Source of the DNA: Nostoc sp. UHCC 0302
GTDB lineage: Bacteria; Cyanobacteriota; Cyanobacteriia; Cyanobacteriales; Nostocaceae
Direction: 5' to 3'
Length of the DNA: 64,000 nucleotides
NCBI RefSeq assembly: GCF_038096175.1
Contig: NZ_CP151099.1
Coordinates: forward strand, 5,744,001-5,808,000
The notes beneath the pieces were generated by a model. It did not search any database. It was not told the origin of the DNA and was given only the letters and a program-made list of their open reading frames with translations. The position numbers and the translations under genes were made by a program. This document shows, piece by piece, positions 55,017 to 64,000 of this stretch (position 1 is the first letter of the stretch; each line of letters starts with the position of its first letter).

Positions 55017-55926
55017 AATTTTCTAGAAACTCCTGCACACGCTGCCAGACTTTTTCTAATAACTCAGGAGCATCTGCATCAAACCATTCAATTTGTGGAT
55101 ATGCGCGAAACCAAGTACGTTGTCGCTTAGCAAATTGTCGCGTATGCAAAACTGTCAATTCTTGCGCTTTCTCTAAGGAAATATCCCCAGCTAAATATTG
55201 CTTAACTTCTTGATATCCTAAAGTATTTAACAAAGACAAATCAGCGCCATATTTTTGACAAAGATATTCCACCTCAGCCACTAACCCATCTGCTATCATT
55301 TGCTCAGTACGCCTTTTAATGCGATCGCCTAATCTTTCAACATCACAATCTAAACCAATTTGCAAAATCGGATAATTCGGCGGATTCTCCCCTTGCTGTT
55401 CTGAAATCGGACACCCAGTCACATAAAATACCTCCAATGCTCTTAAAGTTCGCACCGAGTCATTAAAATGAATCTTTTGTGCAACAACTGGATCAACTTG
55501 TTGTAGCATCGCGTAAAGTTGAGGTTGACCTAAAGATTCAAGTTGTGATCGCAATTCTTTCTGTGGTGCAACTCTGGGGATTTTCATCCCTTGGACAATT
55601 GAACGTATGTACAAACCAGTACCACCAACCATGAAGAGGGGGAGAGGGGAAAAAGGAGACAGAGAAAGAGAATAAATTAAGGCTTGTGCTTGTTCCTGGT
55701 AGTCTGCTAATGTCATCGTGTCTGTTGGAGCGCAGATATCTATTAAATAGTGCGATACCAATTTTTGTTCAGCCACTGTTGGTTTAGCCGTACCAATGTT
55801 AAACTCGCGATACACTTGACGAGAATCAGCACTGAGAATTACAGAACCCAGCCGCATAGCCAAAGCCAAAGCCAATCCTGACTTACCCGTTGCCGTTGCC
55901 CCACAAATTACAATCAATTTTGTCAT
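55009..55926 (-). CDS. miaA: tRNA dimethylallyltransferase MiaA
   Basis: The 305-aa enzyme transfers a dimethylallyl group to A37 of tRNAs reading UNN codons. It has the P-loop GATATGKSGLALALA, DSRQVYR, the substrate-binding GGTGLYIRSI and the C-terminal TRQFAKRQRTWFR. Its length is normal. Confidence 0.94.
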   Translation of the reverse strand: MTKLIVICGATATGKSGLALALAMRLGSVILSADSRQVYREFNIGTAKPTVAEQKLVSHYLIDICAPTDTMTLADYQEQAQALIYSLSLSPFSPLPLFMVGGTGLYIRSIVQGMKIPRVAPQKELRSQLESLGQPQLYAMLQQVDPVVAQKIHFNDSVRTLRALEVFYVTGCPISEQQGENPPNYPILQIGLDCDVERLGDRIKRRTEQMIADGLVAEVEYLCQKYGADLSLLNTLGYQEVKQYLAGDISLEKAQELTVLHTRQFAKRQRTWFRAYPQIEWFDADAPELLEKVWQRVQEFLENSN

Positions 55927-55950
55927 TAGTCATCAGTCATTGATCATTAA

Positions 55951-55976
55951 TAGAGACGCGATAATCGCGTCTGTAC
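55951..55976. repeat. 26-bp palindrome upstream of miaA
   Basis: TAGAGACGCGATAATCGCGT continuing to CTGTAC, a member of the palindromic family found at several gene ends, lies here before the miaA start. Confidence 0.75.
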
Positions 55977-56155
55977 AATAGTCATTCTCCCCCACTCTCC
56001 TGTTCTCCCACTATCCCTTGCTTCTTTGCCCCTATCTTCCAAAGGACTGCAACCCCTGTATAAACTTCTCTTAAAATTGCCCTACAGACGCCAGCAAGGC
56101 TTTTGTGTTACAATTTTGGAGTGTTTTTACTTTTATTTGCCTTTTGGCGATTTAA

Positions 56156-58120
<1,965 letters not shown>

Positions 58121-58163
58121 TATCAATACGATGCCACTCCCTTAATGATCTGTGAGGTTGGTA

Positions 58164-58204
58164 AAAAGGTAATGGATGAGATGTTTTCATCCATTACCTT
58201 TTTT
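58164..58204 (+). terminator. Intrinsic terminator after gyrB
   Basis: A long stem (AAAAAGGTAATGGATGA with its complement) and a T-run lie 44 bp after the stop. Confidence 0.9.
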
Positions 58205-60411
58205 ATTGCTAAAACTTACCTAATAATTTTCTGACAGTCTTATTCTTTCACTTATTGTGAGGAAGACCAAGACCAACAGTAAGCTGCTAGGCGTTTACGT
58301 GTCCTTTGCCTTTAAAAGTCTGAGTTCCCTAAGCTAATTGTCACTCATTTTTCCAGACTGATTTGCTTGTAGTAAGGGCTTGAACCCTGTTTTATGCAAC
58401 TTAAATGCTCATTAGCTTATGTCTTGCAGACAACCTACGCGGTAAGCATTCGCGTAAACACGTCAACTCTTCCTCAATCTCAATCGCTAAACTAAATGCT
58501 TCACAATGAATTTCTGTACCCCTACATATCCCAATAACAAATTTTAAAATTAAATATTACTCCTTTTTACAGATGACAAACTAGAAAAATTGTCAAGATT
58601 AGGTGTAGATATTTTTGATATTGCAAACTATATCGTTAGATTGAAGGACTATATCCATAAGTTTATTAAGTATTGTAAATAATTATCTGTTTAAATGGAT
58701 GTTAGAAAAAGTATGAAGGCTAGAAACTGCATCGTTCACGTAATTGACAGGTAATTCTACCACCCAACTTGATCGCAAGCCTGAAAACCACTCTCACACG
58801 AGGGTAGTTCAGCAAAACCAATAGTTGTTAATTTTTATTGTAGGTAGGTTTGAAAACCACCCCAATACATGCATGAACTAGACGCTAATAATCAGTTCAG
58901 AGAGTTTTAGAGTGGCTTACCCCTAGCATCGTACATGAAACAACGCTACAACATAGGTAGCTCACTCTATAGGATGGGCAAAAGGCTTTGCTTATGAAAC
59001 TTGTGTAATCGATTACATAAAAATCAACTAAAAATTTTAAATTTTTCATTGGAAGCAGACATTATCATAAAAAATATTTATTCTCAATACTTTTAAAAAA
59101 TCAATGATTGAGTGTCGGCAGACGTGTCAACTTCACCATAACTTTAGTATGAGGCAATACTTTTTAGGCTGACTTGCGGATAATAAGGCATTTGTTATGC
59201 TTGGAGAGGAATGCTCCACTATCATCTAGGAAACTGCCTTTAATAATTGTTTTAAGGATTTATTATTATAATATGACAAAAATATCCAATATGTAAGTAT
59301 TATATTTTACACTTGTATTACTGAAAAAATTTTGCCACTAGGTTCAAAATAAACTCTTTTAGTTTTCTATCCTCAAAGCTATAGCTGCCAGAAGTAGACA
59401 CTATCTAGCTATAAACTTGCTAATGTCTTTATGTACTACTAGGGCAAAGGCTACTATGTTACAAGTATCCAATGTACTTTTAATTTAAATAGCCTAATTA
59501 TTGCTGATTTTGACTGTCAAATCGTTTCTGAATTGATTAAAATATCGTTGGATAGAATAAGAAGAGTTTGTCAAGTTTCATAGGGCTGAAATCTCAGCAG
59601 TGCGCTAACGTGTTAATAAGACCCAATTAGTTAAATCTCAATTGATCTACCATTAGGACGATTCTGCCATGTACTCAACTCCTTAGTTAGGCTCATTGGC
59701 AACAAGATTAAAGCCTTAAGACAAACGCCACTACTCTTATTGTATCTACCTAATGGAAAGCCCCGCTTTGCTCTCTAGACTGAGTAATTTATCAAGGGAT
59801 TGTAAAAATGGGTACATTAATACTTGCCACCTGAGTTAACATGAAATACGCTTTATTTTAGGTAATAAATGTTTTATATAATACCTGAAATGGCGTAAAA
59901 CAAGTGTAGATACTTTTGAATGTCATGAAAATGCCACACCAATGCCAAAAAGGGTTAGAAAAAATTTAAGGGTATGACTACCGTTTTTAATGTATTTCTG
60001 GTAAAGGTGGCATTATCTTGCTTAATGACTTCATGATTAATACACAAAGAGAGTGCAATTTTTGTGAAACAGGCTACAATCGGAACAGTCTTTCTAAGAA
60101 AATCTGCCAACAGTATTATTTCATTTGTATGATGTGGCAAATTTTTTGATTAAAGCAAGTATTGTTTTGCGCCAGTCACTTAAAAGCTGGGTGTGAAAGC
60201 AACACATAAGACCTTTACTAAGGTGAGCAAGTCACCTTTAGTAGTGGCATAAACTAAAGTAAAAAACTCCTCCGTTAGGAGGTCTAAAACTTCCGAAAGT
60301 GTTTTTGGTAAATCAGCCAAAAATTATGTTTTCGGTTGAAAACTAGCTCTTTTAAAGAGCGGTAAACACATCTTGAGTAATTGATTCTGCAAGGAGCATG
60401 AGGAACGCGGC
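58205..60411. other. 2.2-kb non-coding stretch upstream of sigA
   Basis: No gene can be supported on either strand; frames are short and not protein-like. The AT-rich stretch has several short near-repeats (TGAAAACCAC near 58781 and 58851). It ends in hairpins before sigA. It may hold distal sigA promoters, a long leader or non-coding RNAs, but nothing recognisable. Confidence 0.5.
60217..60306 (+). promoter_or_regulatory. Three hairpins in the probable sigA leader
   Basis: There are three consecutive stems: ACTAAGGTGA / TCACCTTTAGT (60217-60242), CCTCC / GGAGG (60269-60282), and AAAACTT / AAAGTGTTTT followed by T-rich sequence (60286-60306). They could form an attenuator-like leader; this is inference only. 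Confidence 0.4.
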
Positions 60412-61581
60412 ATGAACCAGGCTAACAACGTACTCGAAAGCATATATCAGCCTGACCTAGAAATAATGAATCAGCCTGAGCTCGAGTTAGAAGAACTCTT
60501 AATAGACGAAGAAGAGGACTTGCTGATCATCGATGAAGGTGACGAGGAGTTTTTAGAGCCTCAGTCTGATGAGGACGACGCAAAGTCTGGAAAAGCCGCT
60601 AAATCGCGTCGTCGGACACAAAGCAAGAAAAAGCACTATACCGAAGATTCGATTCGGCTTTACTTGCAAGAGATTGGTAGAATTCGGCTGTTGCGGGCAG
60701 ATGAAGAAATTGAATTGGCGCGTAAAATCGCCGATTTGCTTGAACTAGAAAGGGTGCGGGAAAGACTTTCAGAGCAGTTAGATCGCGACCCTCGTGATAG
60801 TGAGTGGGCAGAAGCAGTACAATTGCCATTGCCAGCTTTCCGTTATCGCCTTCATGTTGGTCGCAGAGCGAAAGACAAGATGGTGCAATCTAACCTGCGG
60901 CTTGTGGTTTCGATTGCCAAAAAGTATATGAATCGTGGTTTGTCATTCCAAGATTTAATTCAGGAAGGCAGTCTCGGTTTGATTCGCGCTGCTGAAAAGT
61001 TTGACCACGAAAAAGGTTATAAGTTTTCTACCTACGCTACATGGTGGATTCGTCAGGCAATTACCAGAGCGATCGCAGACCAATCCCGGACTATTCGCCT
61101 TCCAGTTCACCTTTACGAAACCATCTCTCGGATTAAGAAAACCACCAAACTGCTATCTCAAGAGATGGGACGCAAACCCACTGAAGAAGAAATCGCCACT
61201 CGCATGGAAATGACCATTGAGAAGTTGCGATTTATTGCTAAATCCGCCCAGTTGCCAATTTCACTAGAAACGCCCATCGGTAAAGAAGAAGATTCTCGAC
61301 TGGGCGATTTTATTGAGTCCGATGGCGAAACACCAGAAGACCAAGTTTCTAAAAATTTGCTCCGTGAAGATTTAGAAAAAGTCCTCGACAGTCTCAGTCC
61401 TCGCGAACGCGATGTTCTCAGACTCCGCTACGGTTTGGATGATGGTCGGATGAAGACCCTCGAGGAAATCGGACAGATTTTCAACGTTACCCGTGAACGA
61501 ATTCGTCAAATCGAGGCGAAGGCACTCCGCAAGTTACGTCACCCAAATCGCAACAGCGTACTCAAGGAATATATTCGTTAG
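60412..61581 (+). CDS. sigA: Principal RNA polymerase sigma factor (RpoD/SigA)
   Basis: The 389-aa group 1 sigma-70 factor has an acidic N-terminus (1-70), region 1.2 ([12 protein letters not shown]), region 2 ([20 protein letters not shown], then [16 protein letters not shown]) and region 4 with the helix-turn-helix [20 protein letters not shown]. It recognises -35/-10 promoters of vegetative genes. AAGGAGCATGAGGA precedes the ATG. It matches cyanobacterial SigA in length. Confidence 0.95.
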   Translation: MNQANNVLESIYQPDLEIMNQPELELEELLIDEEEDLLIIDEGDEEFLEPQSDEDDAKSGKAAKSRRRTQSKKKHYTEDSIRLYLQEIGRIRLLRADEEIELARKIADLLELERVRERLSEQLDRDPRDSEWAEAVQLPLPAFRYRLHVGRRAKDKMVQSNLRLVVSIAKKYMNRGLSFQDLIQEGSLGLIRAAEKFDHEKGYKFSTYATWWIRQAITRAIADQSRTIRLPVHLYETISRIKKTTKLLSQEMGRKPTEEEIATRMEMTIEKLRFIAKSAQLPISLETPIGKEEDSRLGDFIESDGETPEDQVSKNLLREDLEKVLDSLSPRERDVLRLRYGLDDGRMKTLEEIGQIFNVTRERIRQIEAKALRKLRHPNRNSVLKEYIR

Positions 61582-61956
61582 TCATTTGTCATTAGTTTTA
61601 AACAAATGGCAAATGACCAAGAAAGAAGTCTGAGCGTCGATTTCTGGCTTAGACGCTTAGCGGTGAAGCAGTCCGATCTTGGGGTTTCCCCAAATGAAGG
61701 AACTGCTGTTAGCGAGGCACGAGCGTCACCCGTAAGGGCTATGCCGCAGTTAGCGTCAGCGGTAGCGACGGAGGAGCGTCGTGGACTGATGTTAGCGTAG
61801 CGTCTCGCAGAGAGCGTCAACCGGAGGGCTTGCCGTAGGCATCAGAACTTCGGGGACAAATAACAAAAAATAAAAAGCCTGGTAGTGAATTAGCACTCCA
61901 GGTTTTTTTATTGATAGCTCATCTTGTACCTTAAGATTTATCTTGTATCTTAAGAC
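61582..61956. repeat. Cluster of interspersed repeats after sigA
   Basis: Dense GTTAGCG(T)AGC, CGTCTCGCAGAGAGCG and related units (about 61645-61855) are packed together. They form a long open frame by chance but show no protein-like features. A terminator lies at 61872-61909. Confidence 0.6.
61872..61909. terminator. Terminator between sigA and the Hlip gene
   Basis: The stem GCCTGGTAGTG / CACTCCAGG with one bulge is flanked by A-runs and T-runs. It lies between convergent genes and could serve both. Confidence 0.75.
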
Positions 61957-62142
61957 TTACAGAATGCCCCAAAAGTGTAGAAAACCTTGACCAGAGGAAA
62001 GCTCAATCAAAGCTGCTGCTAAAAAACCGATCATCGCTAAACGACCATTCCAGATTTCTGCTTGTGGGGTAAAGCCCCAGCGCCAAGCATTGCGGTCTTC
62101 AATGACGGGAGTAGTAACTTTTGTTGTAGTTGCGTTTGTCAT
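61957..62142 (-). CDS. hli: High-light-inducible protein (Hlip)
   Basis: The 61-aa protein has the single chlorophyll-binding helix motif [19 protein letters not shown] of the CAB/ELIP/HLIP family and an N-terminal WRWGFTPQ. These one-helix thylakoid proteins bind chlorophyll and carotenoid and protect photosystem assembly under stress. Regulation by light is usual but cannot be seen in the sequence. Confidence 0.93.
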   Translation of the reverse strand: MTNATTTKVTTPVIEDRNAWRWGFTPQAEIWNGRLAMIGFLAAALIELSSGQGFLHFWGIL

Positions 62143-62499
62143 GATTGATACCCTAAATTTAATTTAAGAAGATTTATTGCGCTCATGTAAACTAATATAA
62201 CAAGGTTTTTGAGAATTGCAACAACTAATTTATACTTTTGTTGCCAAACATTGACTTAAATAGCCATAAGTGATAATCAGCAAAATAAAACATCAACCCT
62301 AAGATAGAAATACTGAGAGTTAAAGATAAATTACACAAATTTTTTACCCTCATAGATTATATAAAATAGTTGAGAAAATATATCAATTATTTTAGCTAAA
62401 ATATCTATTATTCTTAAACTAGAGCCTATAAATACAATTGAATATTAGTAACTAATCTCATTTGAGGGAGATTAGGGGAGGTAAAAACGAACGTTGAGA
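62143..62499. other. AT-rich gap upstream of the Hlip gene
   Basis: There is no gene or clear structure. It probably holds the Hlip promoter. Confidence 0.5.
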
Positions 62500-62964
62500 T
62501 TAATTCCAGACAATTTCCATTTCTTTTGTAGTTGAGATAAAATCAAGCTTTTCATACAGACGTTTTCCATCCTCAGTAGCGTGAAGCCAGAGGCGTTTTG
62601 CTTGGGTTACCTTAACAAAACTAATAACTTCCTTTAATAAAGCTGTAGCAATTCCCTGCCCTCGCCACATTGGAATTGTATAAACGTTCATGATATACGC
62701 TTCTAAGCCCGATAAATTACCATGATATGGAGGTCGGGTAAAAAATACCAAGCTGGTAGCGGCAACAATTTGATTATCTACTTCAGCCACCCAAGCTAAA
62801 AATTCACCCTGCGGCATTTTTTCTGCTAGATATTTTCGGATTGCTTCTGCTAAAGCTGCTGTGTCGGTGTCACCTTTAATATCGCCAGCTTCGCGCAGGA
62901 GTTCAAGGCGCAATTGGGCAAGCACCTCTAAATCCTGCAAGTTGGCTAGTCGCAAGTTGAACAT
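62500..62964 (-). CDS. GNAT-family N-acetyltransferase
   Basis: The 154-aa protein has the GNAT core: LRLANLQDLEVLAQLR, the acetyl-CoA loop WRGQGIATALLKEVI, and a C-terminal WLHATEDGKRLYEKLDF. The substrate is unknown. It starts 6 bp after the gyrA-type stop on the same strand, suggesting co-transcription. Confidence 0.88.
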   Translation of the reverse strand: MFNLRLANLQDLEVLAQLRLELLREAGDIKGDTDTAALAEAIRKYLAEKMPQGEFLAWVAEVDNQIVAATSLVFFTRPPYHGNLSGLEAYIMNVYTIPMWRGQGIATALLKEVISFVKVTQAKRLWLHATEDGKRLYEKLDFISTTKEMEIVWN

Positions 62965-62970
62965 TACCCT

Positions 62971-64000
62971 TTATGAACGCACTTCCACAACGCTGATAAT
63001 TTTTTCATCGCGATTGAGTTGGAGGATGCTTTCACCCTTGCTATCTTTGCTTAAGATAGGCACTGTTTCCACAGGTATTCGCACTACTCGCTCTTTATTC
63101 GTTACTAAAGCTACTTCACTAGAAGCGATCGCCATTACCATCCCAGCTAGGTTATCAGTTTTATTGGTGAATTTCAGCGCTTGTGTACCTAAATCACCGC
63201 GATTAGCTGCTCTTAGCTGAGTTGCAGCCATCCGCTTAGCATATCCTTCTTGAGTAACAAGTAACAGATGGTCATCTTTGGCTACAGTGACACAGCCAAC
63301 CATTTGCTGATTTCGCAATAGCCGAAATGCTTGCAAACCCATTGCTGCCCTACCCATCACGGGAAGTTGTTCATCATTCACTGCAAACCGCAACACTCGT
63401 CCACCTGAACTAGCTAAAATCAGATGCTCCCCTGTAGTAATGAACTGGGTAAATGACAATTCATCATCATCTTTGAGCTTCAAAATCGTAATACCGCGAC
63501 GAGTTAAATTTGAAAATTCCTCCAAAGACAAGCGCTTAATTCTTCCTTGCTTTGTCAGGAGAATCATCTGGGTAGTTTGCAATTGTTTAGGTAGCACAAA
63601 GCGGCTAACCACAGCTTCTTGAGAGCCTTGAGCAGTATTACTGAGCATAGTAATAAGTGGCTTTCCCCTTGGAGAACGTCCAGTTGTTGGGGGAATATCT
63701 CCCACATTCACAGGATAGACTTTGCCACCACTCGTTAGGATCAACAAATCTTTGTCTGTATCAGTCAATTCGCTTTGGATAATGAAGTCATTGTCTGGCA
63801 GACCATTTTCAATTTTCGACTTTTTACCTGATTGCTGAATACGGCGGACATATCCCCGCTGAGTAAACTCCAAAAGTGCTTCTTCTGAAGGTTCGGAAGT
63901 TTTGGGTTTATCCTCTTGCTCCTCTGCTCCTCTGCTTCTGTGCCCTTCTACCCCTTTGCCTTTCTGCCCCTCTACTCCTCTGCCCCTTTGCTCCTCTCCA
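62971..64000 (-). CDS. gyrA: DNA gyrase A-type subunit, C-terminal part (runs off window)
   Basis: The window ends inside this gene; the visible 342 codons give the C-terminal beta-pinwheel of a gyrase/topoisomerase IV A subunit. Blades show LLILTSGGKVYPVNV, GRSPRGKPLITML (aligning with the GARGRP loop of GyrA), LTKQGRIKRLSLEEF and LVTQEGYAKRM. The frame is open to the edge. Upstream of LLEFTQRGYVRRIQQ, about residues encoded by 63900-64000 are a Gly/Glu/Arg/Gln-rich low-complexity stretch from repeat DNA, in the linker to the catalytic core. GyrA or a ParC-like paralogue cannot be separated from this part alone. Confidence 0.88.
   Translation of the reverse strand, partial: GEEQRGRGVEGQKGKGVEGHRSRGAEEQEDKPKTSEPSEEALLEFTQRGYVRRIQQSGKKSKIENGLPDNDFIIQSELTDTDKDLLILTSGGKVYPVNVGDIPPTTGRSPRGKPLITMLSNTAQGSQEAVVSRFVLPKQLQTTQMILLTKQGRIKRLSLEEFSNLTRRGITILKLKDDDELSFTQFITTGEHLILASSGGRVLRFAVNDEQLPVMGRAAMGLQAFRLLRNQQMVGCVTVAKDDHLLLVTQEGYAKRMAATQLRAANRGDLGTQALKFTNKTDNLAGMVMAIASSEVALVTNKERVVRIPVETVPILSKDSKGESILQLNRDEKIISVVEVRS

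Noticed and set aside
59955-60140. 61-codon minus-strand frame upstream of sigA
   Set aside because: There is no ribosome site, the composition is AT-driven, and it sits in a region with no other coding signal.
61606-61820. Open frames of 64 and 80 codons after sigA
   Set aside because: They consist of interspersed repeat DNA and show no protein-like composition.

Overview
The window looks like a filamentous, Nostoc/Anabaena-type cyanobacterial chromosome. The evidence is petN, a CcmK carboxysome shell protein, a split pntAA/pntAB/pntB transhydrogenase, a one-helix high-light-inducible protein, a Ycf46-type AAA ATPase, many GCGATCGC (HIP1) octamers, heptamer repeats, and many GAF/PAS sensor kinases. 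It is moderately AT-rich. No phage, plasmid-replication or CRISPR region is visible; the accessory material is toxin-antitoxin modules, one IS630-type element, small palindromic or MITE-like repeats and Uma2-family genes.

Layout. 1-4.6 kb: a PAS-GAF-PAS-GGDEF-EAL c-di-GMP enzyme and an SH3 protein. 4.7-10.2 kb, minus strand: ycf46, then the conserved cluster rpmH-rnpA-(PH domain)-yidC-jag-(DUF177), which makes L34, the RNase P protein and the membrane insertase. 10.4-14.8 kb: a secreted DUF2808 protein and the transhydrogenase operon. 15-17.8 kb: an AT-rich island with a possible uracil-DNA-glycosylase-fold protein, HicAB, ParDE and a lone Phd-type antitoxin; the HicAB-ParDE part lies between two 164-bp direct repeats. 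18-25.2 kb: signalling genes, namely a four-GAF histidine kinase whose first GAF has cyanobacteriochrome-like cysteine motifs, petN plus a tiny membrane ORF, and a putative operon of an ethylene-receptor-like hybrid kinase with a receiver-kinase.

25.4-32.1 kb: a membrane protein, a DEDDh exonuclease, an unusual CcmK followed by nine 21-bp tandem repeats, an aminotransferase, a YjbQ protein, an SDR gene broken by an IS630-type element whose empty site can be reconstructed, and an alpha/beta hydrolase. 32.3-41.4 kb: a WD40 protein, a NACHT-like NTPase with pentapeptide and TPR-like regions (possible immunity protein), two Uma2 genes plus a Uma2 relic, and a DUF433/DUF5615 toxin-antitoxin pair. 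41.4-55.9 kb: ftsH, an AI-2E-type transporter, a tRNA-Lys, a kinase-like protein lacking the phospho-accepting histidine, a GHL10 glycosidase-like lipidless secreted or membrane-anchored protein, glcD, a Ser/Thr kinase with ten WG repeats, a third Uma2 gene and miaA. 56-64 kb: gyrB, a 2.3-kb non-coding stretch, the principal sigma factor sigA, a Hlip, a GNAT acetyltransferase and the 3' part of a gyrA-type gene that runs off the window.

A recurring theme is small repeats touching genes. One palindromic family supplies the TAG stop codon of three genes and abuts that of a fourth, and other repeats sit inside reading frames (the c-di-GMP enzyme, the DUF2808 signal peptide region, the Ycf46 C-terminus and the gyrA linker). 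All names rest on reading the sequence and family knowledge; no search was run.
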